Below are positions 40,476 through 52,413 of a stretch of DNA of 64,000 bases, in pieces. The notes beneath the pieces are model-generated. The model was not told where the DNA came from. It was given only the letters and a program-made list of their open reading frames with translations, and made no database searches. The DNA comes from Rhodoferax sp. (lineage in GTDB: Bacteria; Pseudomonadota; Gammaproteobacteria; Burkholderiales; Burkholderiaceae_C). Both the position numbers and the translations under genes were made by a program. Each line of letters begins with the position of its first letter. Position 1 is the first letter of the stretch. Location: NCBI GenBank assembly GCA_024236015.1, contig JACKLK010000017.1:4100-68099 (forward strand), written 5' to 3'.

Positions 40476-41831
40476 CTATCCAGGTCCAATGCCCTTTGCG
40501 CGGCTCGACATCGTGATTGCCTCATGGTCAGGGTCAAGTCGCTTCATTACCTCGCACCAGTTTTGTAGAGCGAGAGACTGCGTGGGGTCAAGGTCGGTGG
40601 CTCGTTGATAGTGCTCGATCGCTTCCGGATACAAAGCCATCTTGAACAACACATTACCCCAGTTGTTGTGCGCGCGATAGTCTCGCGGATCTATGCTGAT
40701 CGCGATTCGATACTTATCGATCGCAACGACAGTGAGGTTCAGCGCCGCCAGTGCATCGCCCCAGTTCACATAGGCCAGTGATAGCTTCGGGTTGAGATCC
40801 GTCGCCTGTTTGAACATGCGGAACGATTCCTCATGTCGACCGGACTTGAACAATGCATATCCGAGGCTGTTGTACGCGAGCGCAGATCGAGGGTCAAGCA
40901 CGATTGCGCGCCGAAACTGTTCGATCGCCTCCTTGTTTCGATTCAGGCTGAACAGAGCACTGCCCCAATTGAGAAAAGCGAGCGAAAACTTCCGATTGGA
41001 GTCAGTCGCCTTGCGATAGGTCTCGATCGCGTCTTCGTACCGGCGCATTGCTGACAGAGTGTTGCCTAGACCCAGCCATGCCCAGTGATGATCTCCGACA
41101 TCAGGGGCGTCGAGGATCTGCCGAAACACGGAATCTGCCATCGCAAAGTCGCATTGCTTTTCTCGATTGCATTTGGCGAACGCCGTTTGGAAGTAGTAGC
41201 TTCCCAACACGTATGGTCTGATGACCCGCATAATCTCTTCGGCTGATTTTCGAGCGATGGACTCTTCGGTGCCCGAATCGTCGTGCACTTCAATGGATCT
41301 GACGCCCCCCGATGCCAGATTGATCTGAATGTGCATGACCAGATTGCCGCCGTTCTGGATCAGATCGCCAGTGACCAAGGTGTCGTTGAGGCCGATCATC
41401 TCTTTTGCGAAGCGCACGATAGACCGGTAATTGATACCAACGCCAGGAATCTGAATATCGATCTGTTCGCTTTGGCCCGCGAGCTTGTCCCGTCGCATCA
41501 CACTGGCTGATCCTTCGTCAATTTCGCGCAACCTCGACCCGATGCGCTTAGAAACCACAGCAGCGGAGTAGCCTTTCTTTTCCATGGATTCAGGTACATG
41601 AATCGGCGCGATGAGAATGAGGCGGCTCTGAGTTTCTCGGTTGACCATCCACACTACTGCCAGGGTGAGGCTAACCAAGACAAGGTTCAAGATTAGGCTT
41701 CTTCCTTGAGTCAATAGGTCAGACAGCTGCGTCAACCCACGCAACACGCCTGCGCGGGCGGAGGACGACTGCGAGTTGGAATTTGCACGCCGCCGACGCT
41801 GCTGCCAGGCGGGTTCGGTACGGCGACACAT
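40476..41831 (-). CDS. Membrane-anchored TPR-repeat protein in a lower-GC patch
   Basis: 451 residues from ATG 41831. A basic N-terminal tail (RRTEPAWQQRRRRA) is followed by one membrane helix (about 45-63), a central domain of about 180 residues that I do not recognise (contains VPESMEKKGYSAAVVSKRI and MHIQINLASGGVRSIEVHDDSGTEESIARKSAEEIMRVI split by loops), and five or six TPR units (about 250-440). The tail stays cytoplasmic and the TPRs are likely periplasmic. Codon usage is clearly less GC-biased than in the flanking genes, suggesting acquisition. The central part resembles adenylate-cyclase-linked TPR sensor proteins only loosely. No partner gene is present. Confidence 0.75.
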   Translation of the reverse strand: MCRRTEPAWQQRRRRANSNSQSSSARAGVLRGLTQLSDLLTQGRSLILNLVLVSLTLAVVWMVNRETQSRLILIAPIHVPESMEKKGYSAAVVSKRIGSRLREIDEGSASVMRRDKLAGQSEQIDIQIPGVGINYRSIVRFAKEMIGLNDTLVTGDLIQNGGNLVMHIQINLASGGVRSIEVHDDSGTEESIARKSAEEIMRVIRPYVLGSYYFQTAFAKCNREKQCDFAMADSVFRQILDAPDVGDHHWAWLGLGNTLSAMRRYEDAIETYRKATDSNRKFSLAFLNWGSALFSLNRNKEAIEQFRRAIVLDPRSALAYNSLGYALFKSGRHEESFRMFKQATDLNPKLSLAYVNWGDALAALNLTVVAIDKYRIAISIDPRDYRAHNNWGNVLFKMALYPEAIEHYQRATDLDPTQSLALQNWCEVMKRLDPDHEAITMSSRAKGIGPG

Positions 41832-42104
41832 GACAGTGGTCTCCAGCGCTGGATTGAACGATTCTTGTGCACGACCTCGATGAAGCCTAGTCGCATAGGG
41901 ATGATGACTCACATCCAGAAGCCTATGCACGTGTGAACAGTCCGTCATCCCCCAAAAACTGTCTTGACGCAGTACCGTTCGCGACGCGTTAAGGTCTATT
42001 TCTCGTAAGACTGAACGTTGCAATTCTCATGCTCGCAGGGCGGCGAGCTTGGCGCCATGCTGTTCACGATCGGGGGCCCGGAGCGTTGATCAAAACGGTT
42101 TTGA
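41832..42104. other. Intergenic region between the TPR gene and glgX, 273 bases
   Basis: Continues the lower-GC patch. The TPR frame is open further upstream (to 42023) but the residues there look non-coding. Just past glgX there is a palindrome-like AAAACGGTTTTGATCA run (42092-42107). No gene supported. Confidence 0.4.
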
Positions 42105-44231
42105 TCATTCCATGACGCCGGACCCCGCCGCCGCCAGCAGTTGCAGGCTGTGCGCGGCCACGGGTAGGGCCACGTCGCCCTGGCCATGCCAGCTGCCGAT
42201 GCCCCGCGCCTGGGCCGTGTCGAGCACGCATTGCCAGACCCCGCTGGGCAGCTGGAAATCGATGGCGCGGGTGTCGGCATTGACCAGCAGCAGCAGCGGC
42301 GCCCGGGCCCGTCCCGGCTGCCCGATCAGGCAGCCCAGCGTGCGGTCGCCGTTGCCCCAGTCCTCGCCGTGCAGTTCGCTGCCGTCGGGACGCAGCCAGG
42401 TCAGGTCGCCCAGGCCGAGCCGGTCGGCGTGTCCGCTGTACCAGGCGGCGCCCAGCGGCAACGCGGTGCGGCGCAGTTGCAGCAACCGGGTCGTGATGGC
42501 TAGCAGGTCGGCGTCCACATCGGCCCAGTCGATCCAGGTGGTGGCGTTGTCCTGGTTGTAGGGGTTGTTGTTGCCGCCTTGCGTATGGCCGAGTTCGGCG
42601 CCGGCGGCGAGCATGGGCGTGCCCTGGCTGAGCACGGTGGTGGCCAGCAGCGCGCGTTGCAGCTTGCCGCGCAGGGCCAGGATGCCGGCGTCGGCGGTCG
42701 GGCCTTCGACGCCGCAGTTGAAGCTCAGCGTGTCGGCGTGGCCGTCCTGGTTGTTTTCGCCATTGGCCTCGTTGTGGCGCCGGTTGTAGCTGACCAGGTC
42801 GCGCAGCGAGAAGCCGTCGTGCGAGACCACGTAGTTGACCGATGCGCCCGGCAGCCGCTGGCGCGTGCGGAACAGATCGTCGGAGCCGCACAGGCGCCGC
42901 GCGAACATGCCGCGCAGGCCCTGGTGTTCCTCGTGGCCGGGCTCGGCATGCCAGCGCAGCCAGAAATGGCGCATGCCGTCGCGGAACCGGTCGTTCCATT
43001 CCATCCAGCCGCGCGGGAACTGGCCGCACTGGTAGCCGTCCGGGCCCAGGTCCCAGGGCTCGGCGATCAGCTTGACGGCGCGCAGCACCGGATCCTGGGC
43101 CAGCGCCATGAAGAACGGCCCGTCGCGATCGAAGCCGTGGTCGCCGGCGCGGCCCAGCACCGGGGCCAGGTCGAACCGGAAACCGTCGACCCGCATCTCG
43201 GTGGCCCAGTAGCGCAGGCTGTCCATGACCAGGCGCAGCACCGGCGGCCGGCGGATGTCGAGGGTGTTGCCGCAGCCGCTGTAGTTGTCGTAGCGCGCCG
43301 GGTTGTCGTCGCGCAGCCGGTAGTAGGCGCCGTTGTCGAGTCCGCGCAGGTGGATGGTGGGGCCGTGTTCGTCGGTCTCGGCGCTGTGGTTGAACACCAC
43401 GTCCAGGATGACCTCGATGCCGGCGCGGTGCAGCGCCCGCACCATGCTGCGGAACTCGTCGCGCGGCGACAGGCCGTTGTGCCCGCTGGCCAGGCGCGGG
43501 TCCGGGCAGAAGAAGGACAGCGTGTTGTAGCCCCAGTAGTTGCGCAGGCCCTGCGCGGCCAGGCGCTGTTCGTCCAGCGCCTGGTGCACCGGCAGCAGGC
43601 TGACCGCCGTGATGCCCAGCGAGCGCAGGTGGTCGATCATGGCCGGATGCGCCAGGCCGGCGAAGCTGCCGCGCAGGTTCAGCGGCAGCGCCGGATGCAG
43701 GCGCGAGAAGCCGCGCACATGCAGTTCGTACAACACCGTGTCTTCGGGCGCGACCTTCGGCGGCTGGTCGTCGCCCCAGTCGAAATGGTCGTACACGACA
43801 CGGCCCTTGAGCGCGGCGTGGGCGTTGTCGCGGTCGTCGATGCGCAGCGGGTCGTCCGGCGCTGCACCGAAATGGGCTTCGCCCCAGTCGAAGCGGCCGA
43901 CGATCTCGCGCGCATAAGGGTCGAGCAGCAGCTTGTGGCGGTTGAAGCGCTGGCCGCGCGCCGGGTCCCACGGTCCGTCGGCGCGCAGGCCATAGACCAG
44001 GCCCGGTGCGGCATGGCTCAGGTAGCCGTGCCAGACGCCGTCGACGGGGCCGAACATCGGCAGCCGCGCCTCTTCGCGCAGGCCGCCGGGATCGAACAGG
44101 CACAGCTCGATCGCACGGGCCTGGTCCGAGAACACCGCGAACGACACGCCGTGGCCGTCCCAGTGTGCGCCCAGCGGGCCGGCCGGCCGCCCGGGTTGCC
44201 AGCCGCGCGCCGCGGCGATGCCGGTGGCCAT
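42105..44231 (-). CDS. glgX: GlgX, glycogen debranching enzyme (isoamylase type)
   Basis: 708 residues, GH13. An N-terminal CBM48 module (GRPAGPLGAHWDGHGVSFAVFS) precedes the barrel. Catalytic signatures are DGFRFDLAPVLGR (nucleophile Asp), KLIAEPWDLGPDGYQ (acid Glu) and VSHDGFSLRDLVSYN. Hydrolyses alpha-1,6 branches left by phosphorylase. It lies 7 bases after glgP in the same orientation, so the two degrade glycogen together. Confidence 0.93.
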   Translation of the reverse strand: MATGIAAARGWQPGRPAGPLGAHWDGHGVSFAVFSDQARAIELCLFDPGGLREEARLPMFGPVDGVWHGYLSHAAPGLVYGLRADGPWDPARGQRFNRHKLLLDPYAREIVGRFDWGEAHFGAAPDDPLRIDDRDNAHAALKGRVVYDHFDWGDDQPPKVAPEDTVLYELHVRGFSRLHPALPLNLRGSFAGLAHPAMIDHLRSLGITAVSLLPVHQALDEQRLAAQGLRNYWGYNTLSFFCPDPRLASGHNGLSPRDEFRSMVRALHRAGIEVILDVVFNHSAETDEHGPTIHLRGLDNGAYYRLRDDNPARYDNYSGCGNTLDIRRPPVLRLVMDSLRYWATEMRVDGFRFDLAPVLGRAGDHGFDRDGPFFMALAQDPVLRAVKLIAEPWDLGPDGYQCGQFPRGWMEWNDRFRDGMRHFWLRWHAEPGHEEHQGLRGMFARRLCGSDDLFRTRQRLPGASVNYVVSHDGFSLRDLVSYNRRHNEANGENNQDGHADTLSFNCGVEGPTADAGILALRGKLQRALLATTVLSQGTPMLAAGAELGHTQGGNNNPYNQDNATTWIDWADVDADLLAITTRLLQLRRTALPLGAAWYSGHADRLGLGDLTWLRPDGSELHGEDWGNGDRTLGCLIGQPGRARAPLLLLVNADTRAIDFQLPSGVWQCVLDTAQARGIGSWHGQGDVALPVAAHSLQLLAAAGSGVME

Positions 44232-44238
44232 GGGCGGC

Positions 44239-46674
<2,436 letters not shown>

Positions 46675-46862
46675 ACGCAAATCCTTTGTTCGTTCCTGCC
46701 ACGCTGCCATGCTGGCCGGGCGCGGCCGCAGACGTGGCGGGTGACGCTGGCGCCCCGGTCGTGCCGGAATTTTCGCATGGGCCGCCGGGCGCCCGGGCGC
46801 ATCGGACGCAGGCGGGTATTAAGATGGTCGCGTCAACAACCTGCCATCAACGAGGAGACAGT
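46675..46862. other. Divergent glgP/glgC promoter region
   Basis: 188 bases between the starts of the degradative and biosynthetic glycogen units; must hold both promoters. I see no clear dyad operator; the only strong ribosome site is GAGGAGACAG before glgC. Confidence 0.4.
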
Positions 46863-48131
46863 ATGGAACCCCATGAGCTGGCCCAGAGTCTTGATCTGCC
46901 CAAGAGGGCGATTGCCCTTGTGCTGGCCGGCGGTCGCGGCAGCCGACTGATGGCGCTGACCGACCATCGTGCCAAGCCGGCGGTGTATTTCGGCGGCAAG
47001 TTCCGCATCGTCGACTTCGCGCTGTCCAATTGCCTGAACTCCGGCATCCGGCGCATCGGCGTCATCACGCAGTATTCGTCGCACAGCCTGCTGCGCCACC
47101 TGCAGCACGGCTGGGCGTTCCTGAAGTCCGAGATGAACGAGTTCGTCGACCTGATGCCGGCCCAGCAGCGCAACGACGACGAGAGCTGGTACCGCGGCAC
47201 GGCCGACGCGGTCTACCAGAACCAGGACATCCTGCAGAGTTACGGCGCCGACTATGTCGTCGTGCTCGCCGGCGACCATGTCTACAAGATGAACTACGCG
47301 CTGATGCTTGCCGACCACGTGAAGAAAGGCCGCCCGTGTACCGTGGCCTGCATCGCCGTGCCGCGTGCGGAGGCGACCGCCTTCGGCGTGATGCACGTCG
47401 ACGAGAACAGCATGATCACGGATTTCCTCGAGAAGCCGGCCGATCCGCCGCCGATGCCGGGCAACCCCGACATGGCCCTGGCCAGCATGGGGGTCTACAT
47501 CTTCGACGCGCAATACCTGTACGACGAACTGGCGCGCGACATGGCCGACGAAACCTCCAATCACGACTTCGGCAAGGACATCATTCCCAAGGCCGTTCGC
47601 ACCGGCCGTGCGGCCGCGCATCCGTTCGCGCTCAGTTGCGTGCCGCTGGGGTCGGACCAGGATGCCTACTGGCGCGACGTCGGTACCGTCGACGCCTACT
47701 GGGATGCCAACATCGACCTGACGGCAACCGAACCCAAGCTCGACATGTACGACCAGCGTTGGCCGATCTGGACCTACCAGCAGCAGCTGCCGCCGGCCAA
47801 GTTCGTGCACAACCAGGAAGACCGGCGCGGCGTCGCCGTCGAATCGCTGGTCTCGGGGGGGTGCATCGTCTCGGGCTCGGTGTTCCGCTCGGTGCTTTTC
47901 TCCAGCGTGCGGGTGCACTCGTATGCCAAGGTGGACTGGTCGGTATTGCTGCCCTACGTGCAGGTGGGCCGCGGCGCGCGCCTGGTCCGCACCGTGATCG
48001 ACCGCGGCTGCAAGATCCCGGACGGCATGGTGATCGGCGAGGACGCCGAACTCGATGCCAAGCGCTTCCACCGCAGTGCCAACGGCATCTGCCTGGTGAC
48101 GCGGGACATGCTGGCCAAGCTCGCCGCATGA
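46863..48131 (+). CDS. glgC: GlgC, glucose-1-phosphate adenylyltransferase
   Basis: Makes ADP-glucose for glycogen synthesis. 422 residues from ATG 46863 with GAGGAGA (46853-46859). ALVLAGGRGSRLMALTDHRAKPAVYFGGKFRIVDFALSNCLNSG is the N-terminal nucleotide-binding region (written in parts here), WYRGTADAVYQN and ILAGDHVYKM-type motifs follow, and the C-terminal third is a left-handed beta-helix. Its stop overlaps glgA by ATGA, so synthesis genes are coupled. Confidence 0.94.
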   Translation: MEPHELAQSLDLPKRAIALVLAGGRGSRLMALTDHRAKPAVYFGGKFRIVDFALSNCLNSGIRRIGVITQYSSHSLLRHLQHGWAFLKSEMNEFVDLMPAQQRNDDESWYRGTADAVYQNQDILQSYGADYVVVLAGDHVYKMNYALMLADHVKKGRPCTVACIAVPRAEATAFGVMHVDENSMITDFLEKPADPPPMPGNPDMALASMGVYIFDAQYLYDELARDMADETSNHDFGKDIIPKAVRTGRAAAHPFALSCVPLGSDQDAYWRDVGTVDAYWDANIDLTATEPKLDMYDQRWPIWTYQQQLPPAKFVHNQEDRRGVAVESLVSGGCIVSGSVFRSVLFSSVRVHSYAKVDWSVLLPYVQVGRGARLVRTVIDRGCKIPDGMVIGEDAELDAKRFHRSANGICLVTRDMLAKLAA

Positions 48132-49588
48132 AGGTCTTGCATGTCGGGGCGGAGATCTTTCCGCTGATCAAGACCGGCGGCCTGGCCGATGTGATGGGCG
48201 CCTTGCCGCAGGCCCTGCTGGCGCGTGATGCCCAGGTGCGGCTGCTGCTGCCCGGCATGCCGGCCATCATGCAGGGCGTGGTGCGGCAACGCCTGGTCTG
48301 CGAGATCGGGCCTGCGTTCGGCGCGGCCCGGGTGCGCCTGCAACTGGGCGAGGTCCAGGGCAGCGGCGTGCCGGCCTATGTGATCGACGCGCCTTATCTG
48401 TACCGGCGCGACGGCAATCCCTACCTCGATGCCGATGGCGCGGAGTGGGGCGACAACCAGCAACGTTTCGCGCTGCTGGGCTGGGTCGCGGCCCACCTGG
48501 CCGGTGGCGAGATCGATACCGACTGGGCGCCCGACCTGGTGCATGCGCACGACTGGCACGCGGCCATGTGCTGCGCCTATCTGGCGGCGCACCCCGGGCC
48601 GTCGGTGGCATCGGTGTTCACCGTGCACAACCTGGCCTACCAGGGTCTGTTCGACGCCAACGACTACCACCTGCTGGGCCTGCCGGCGCGCTTCATGGCA
48701 CACCATGCGCTGGAGTTCCACGGCCAGTTGTCCTTCATGAAGGCCGGGCTGGCCTATGCGCAGCGCGTGACGACGGTCAGCCCCACCTATGCCCGCGAGA
48801 TGGCGACCGAGGCGTTCGGCTTCGGCCTGGACGGCCTGATCCGCGCCCGGGGCACCGATGTCAGCGGCATCCTCAACGGCGTCGATGGCACGGTCTGGGA
48901 TCCGCAGACCGACCCGCGGATCGGCGCGAACTATTCCAGCCGCACGCTGCGCGGCAAGGCGGACTGCAAGGCGCGCCTGCAAGGCCAGATGGGCCTGGCC
49001 GCCGACCCCGATGCCCCACTGCTGGCCATCGTGAGCCGATTGACCGAACAAAAGGGGCTGGACCTGCTGCTCGAGGCCCTGCCAGCCCTGGTGGGGCAGG
49101 GTGCCCAGATCGCGGTGCTGGGCACCGGCGACGCGGATCTCGAAGCGGCGTTTGTCCAGGCGGCCGAGCGCCATCCGGGCCGGGTGGCGGCACACATTGC
49201 CTACGACGAGACTTCGGCGCACCGGATGGTCGCCGGCGCCGACATGATCCTGCTGCCCTCACGCTTCGAGCCCTGCGGCCTGACCCAGCTCTATGGCCTG
49301 CGTTACGGCACGGTGCCGGTGGTACGCCGTGTCGGCGGCCTGGCCGACACCGTGGTCGATGCCAGTGCGGCCGCGCTGGCCGACGACACGGCCACCGGCT
49401 TCGTGTTCGGGCCCGCGACCGCCGGTGCGCTGGCCGGCGCGGTGGAGCGGGCGATCGCCGTCTATCGCCGCGGTGACGTCTGGCAGGCGGTGATGCGCCG
49501 CGGCATGGCGCAGGATTTTTCCTGGGACCCTGCGGCCAGGGATTACATCGCCTTGTACCGCTCGATACTCGGCCACGGCGGCGACTGA
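48128..49588 (+). CDS. glgA: GlgA, bacterial glycogen synthase
   Basis: 486 residues, GT5. MKVLHVGAEIFPLIKTGGLADV includes the ADP-glucose-binding KTGGL, and SRFEPCGLTQLYGLRYGTVPVV near the C terminus supplies the catalytic Glu region. Elongates alpha-1,4-glucan from ADP-glucose. A branching enzyme gene (glgB) is not in the window. Convergent with pyk, 52 bases apart. Confidence 0.94.
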   Translation: MKVLHVGAEIFPLIKTGGLADVMGALPQALLARDAQVRLLLPGMPAIMQGVVRQRLVCEIGPAFGAARVRLQLGEVQGSGVPAYVIDAPYLYRRDGNPYLDADGAEWGDNQQRFALLGWVAAHLAGGEIDTDWAPDLVHAHDWHAAMCCAYLAAHPGPSVASVFTVHNLAYQGLFDANDYHLLGLPARFMAHHALEFHGQLSFMKAGLAYAQRVTTVSPTYAREMATEAFGFGLDGLIRARGTDVSGILNGVDGTVWDPQTDPRIGANYSSRTLRGKADCKARLQGQMGLAADPDAPLLAIVSRLTEQKGLDLLLEALPALVGQGAQIAVLGTGDADLEAAFVQAAERHPGRVAAHIAYDETSAHRMVAGADMILLPSRFEPCGLTQLYGLRYGTVPVVRRVGGLADTVVDASAAALADDTATGFVFGPATAGALAGAVERAIAVYRRGDVWQAVMRRGMAQDFSWDPAARDYIALYRSILGHGGD

Positions 49589-49640
49589 CGCTGACCGGCA
49601 TCGGTGTCCCGGCACGCGGGCGACCGGGCCGGGCGCCCTG

Positions 49641-51059
49641 TCATGCCGTGGCGATGCGGATCAGGTTGGTCGTGCCAGGGGTACCGAATGGCATGCCGGC
49701 AATGGTGACGACGCATGCGCCGGGCCGCGCAAAGTGGTCGCGACGCGCCACTTCGCATGCGCGCTCCGTCATCTGGTCCACGTCGGCCACGTCGGCGATA
49801 TGCACGGAGTGCACGCCCCAGACCAGGGCCAGTCGTCGTGCGGTCGACAACACCGGTGTCAGGCTGAGGATGGACGACTCCGGGCGTTCGCGCGCGGCGC
49901 GCAGGCTGGTGTGGCCGGAGTGGGTGTAACACACGATCGCCGCGGCGTGCAACAGGGCCACCGCGTGGCGCATCGCGCAGCACACGGCCTCGGCCACGTC
50001 GCCACCGGGCCGCGCCCGGACATGCGAGGCGTCGATCAGCTGGCGATATTGCGGGTCGGCCTCGACCTGTTCGATGATGCGGTTCATCATGTCGACGGCC
50101 ACGACGGGGTATCGGCCCGAGGCCGATTCGGCCGACAGCATGACGGCGTCGACGCCGTCATAGATGGCGCTGGCCACGTCGGATGCTTCGGCGCGTGTGG
50201 GCACCGGGCTCTCGATCATCGACTCGAGCATCTGGGTCGCGACAATGACCGGCTTTCCCAGCTTGCGGCAGGTGCGCACGATGCGCTTCTGGATCGTCGG
50301 CACCTGTTCCGCCGGCAGCTCGACGCCGAGGTCGCCGCGCGCGACCATCACGGCGTCGGACATGGCCACGATGGCGTCGAGTTGCTCGATGGCCGATGGT
50401 TTCTCGAGTTTGACGACGATGCTGGCGCGCTCGCCGATCCGGGCCCGCGCCTCGGCCACGTCTTGGGCGCGTTGCACGAAGGACAAGGCGATCCAGTCGG
50501 CGCCATGCTCCAGTGCAAATGCCAGATCGCGATGGTCCTTGTCCGTCAGGGCCGTGATCGGGAGCATGACGCCGGGCACGTTGACACCCTTGCGTTCGGA
50601 TAGGGTGCCGCCGACAACGACCCGGGTCTGCGCAAAGTCCCTGCCGCATTGCTCGACCACGACGCGCAACTTGCCGTCATCGAGCAGCAATTGCGCACCG
50701 GCCGCCAGCGCCGCGAAGATCTCGGGGTGAGGCAAGGTGGCGCGTCGCCTGTCGCCCGGCGCGGGGTCGAGATCGAGGCGGAACACCTGTCCCGGCTCGA
50801 GCATGACCGGGCCGGCGGCGAAGCGGCCGACCCGCAGCTTGGGCCCCTGCAGGTCGGCCAGGATGCCGATCGGCCTGCCGGTTTCCTGCTCGAGCGCGCG
50901 CAAGGTCTTGAAGCGCTGCTGGTGGTCGGCATGGTCACCGTGGCTGAAGTTGAGCCGGAACACGTCGACGCCGGCCATGAACAGCCGGCGCACGATGGCC
51001 GGATCCGAACTGGCCGGCCCCAGGGTGGCGACGATCTTGGCGTTGCGGGTTCTGCGCAT
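49641..51059 (-). CDS. pyk: Pyruvate kinase
   Basis: 472 residues. N-terminal KIVATLGPASSDPAIV, the substrate/metal site KLEKPSAIEQLDAIVAMSDAVMVARGDLGVELP and VIVATQMLESMIESPVPTRAEASDVASAIYDG (given in parts) define the enzyme. It is the last gene of the gcl operon, 15 bases after the glycerate kinase, which is a recurring order in Burkholderiales: glycerate phosphate from the pathway reaches pyruvate through it. A housekeeping copy may exist elsewhere. Confidence 0.93.
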   Translation of the reverse strand: MRRTRNAKIVATLGPASSDPAIVRRLFMAGVDVFRLNFSHGDHADHQQRFKTLRALEQETGRPIGILADLQGPKLRVGRFAAGPVMLEPGQVFRLDLDPAPGDRRRATLPHPEIFAALAAGAQLLLDDGKLRVVVEQCGRDFAQTRVVVGGTLSERKGVNVPGVMLPITALTDKDHRDLAFALEHGADWIALSFVQRAQDVAEARARIGERASIVVKLEKPSAIEQLDAIVAMSDAVMVARGDLGVELPAEQVPTIQKRIVRTCRKLGKPVIVATQMLESMIESPVPTRAEASDVASAIYDGVDAVMLSAESASGRYPVVAVDMMNRIIEQVEADPQYRQLIDASHVRARPGGDVAEAVCCAMRHAVALLHAAAIVCYTHSGHTSLRAARERPESSILSLTPVLSTARRLALVWGVHSVHIADVADVDQMTERACEVARRDHFARPGACVVTIAGMPFGTPGTTNLIRIATA

Positions 51060-51074
51060 GGGGAGGGGTTCCTT

Positions 51075-52406
51075 CTAGGGCATGTCGGGCGCGTCGATCA
51101 GGATGGCGCGGAAGTCGTTGACGTTGGTCCGTGTCGGTCCGGTGACGACCGCGTCACCCAGCGCCTCGAAGAAGCCGTGGCCGTCGTTGTTGTCCAGCCT
51201 ATCCTGCGGCGACATGCCCAGTGCCCAGGCACGTTCGAGCGAATCGGGCTTGACGACGGCGCCGGCAATCTCGTGCAGGCCGTCGACGCCGTCGGTATCC
51301 GCTGCCAGGGCATGGATGTGCGGATGGCCGTCCAGCGCGATAGCCATGGACAACAGGCATTCGACGTTGCGACCGCCCCGCCCCTGGCCACGCACCGTGA
51401 CGCTGGTCTCGCCTCCGGACAGCAACACGCACGGCGCGGCGACGGGTTGTCCGTGGCGGGCTGCCTGCAGCGCGATGGCGGCAAGCACCTTGCCGACATC
51501 ACGTGCCTCGCCCTCGATCGCGTCGCCCAGGATGCAGGGGGTGACTCCTGCCCTGCGCGCCCGTGCCGCGGCGGCCTCGAGGGCCATCTGGGGAGTCGCG
51601 ATGATGCGGGTCTCGCTGCGCGCGAGCCGCGGGTCACCGGGCTTGACCGATTCGCCCTCGCCGCTGCGCAGGACCCGCATCACCGCCGCCGGCAATGCGA
51701 TGCCGTAGCGGCGCACGATGGCCAGCGCGTGCGCGCAGGTGGTCGGGTCGCCGACGGTCGGGCCGGAGGCGATATCGACGGGGTCGTCGCCGGGTACGTC
51801 GGAGATCAGCAGCGTGAGCACCCGCGCCGGATGGCAGGCCGCGGCCAGTCGACCGCCCTTGATGGCGGAGAGATGACGGCGCACGCGATTCATCTCGCTG
51901 ATCGTGGCACCGGACCGGAGCAGCGCCCGGTTGACCGCCTGCTTGTGTTCCAGTGTCAGCCCGGGCAAGGGCAGGGGCAACAACGACGAGCCACCGCCGG
52001 AGATCAGGCACAACACGCAGTCCTGCGGCTTCAGGTCGCTGACCCGTTCCAGCAGCCGTTGCGCCGCAGCCAAGCCGGCCGCGTCGGGCACCGGATGGGA
52101 TGCCTCGACGATCTCGATCCGGTCACACGGTACGGCGTAGCCATGCCGCGTCACGACCAGACCATCGAGCATCGACATGTCCCCGGCCCAGTGATCCTCC
52201 ACTGCGCGTGCCATCGCAGCGGATGCCTTGCCGGCGCCGATCACCACGAGCCGACCGTTCCCCAGTTCGGACGGATCGGGCACATGCGCCGGAACACACA
52301 GCGACGGTTGCGCGCTGGCCACGGCTGCCGCAAACATGTCACGCAGCAGGTCGTGTCCCCGCAGTCGGTCACGAGGGCTGGAATGGTCCATCGGGGAGAT
52401 CGCCAT
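51075..52406 (-). CDS. ttuD: Glycerate kinase of the MOFRL family (TtuD/GckA)
   Basis: 443 residues from ATG 52406. Phosphorylates D-glycerate, generally to 2-phosphoglycerate in this family. VVIGAGKASAAMARAVE, LCLISGGGSSLLPLPLPGLTLEHK and the C-terminal MOFRL motif region ADTDGVDG are diagnostic. Some annotations call the family hydroxypyruvate reductase, but no dehydrogenase fold is present. It starts 7 bases after glxR and feeds the adjacent pyruvate kinase. Confidence 0.9.
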   Translation of the reverse strand: MAISPMDHSSPRDRLRGHDLLRDMFAAAVASAQPSLCVPAHVPDPSELGNGRLVVIGAGKASAAMARAVEDHWAGDMSMLDGLVVTRHGYAVPCDRIEIVEASHPVPDAAGLAAAQRLLERVSDLKPQDCVLCLISGGGSSLLPLPLPGLTLEHKQAVNRALLRSGATISEMNRVRRHLSAIKGGRLAAACHPARVLTLLISDVPGDDPVDIASGPTVGDPTTCAHALAIVRRYGIALPAAVMRVLRSGEGESVKPGDPRLARSETRIIATPQMALEAAAARARRAGVTPCILGDAIEGEARDVGKVLAAIALQAARHGQPVAAPCVLLSGGETSVTVRGQGRGGRNVECLLSMAIALDGHPHIHALAADTDGVDGLHEIAGAVVKPDSLERAWALGMSPQDRLDNNDGHGFFEALGDAVVTGPTRTNVNDFRAILIDAPDMP

Positions 52407-52413
52407 CACCGCT

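Noticed and set aside
42092..42107. AAAACGGTTTTGATCA near the glgX stop as a terminator
   Set aside because: Short arms and wrong placement relative to the stop codon; not a convincing terminator on either strand.
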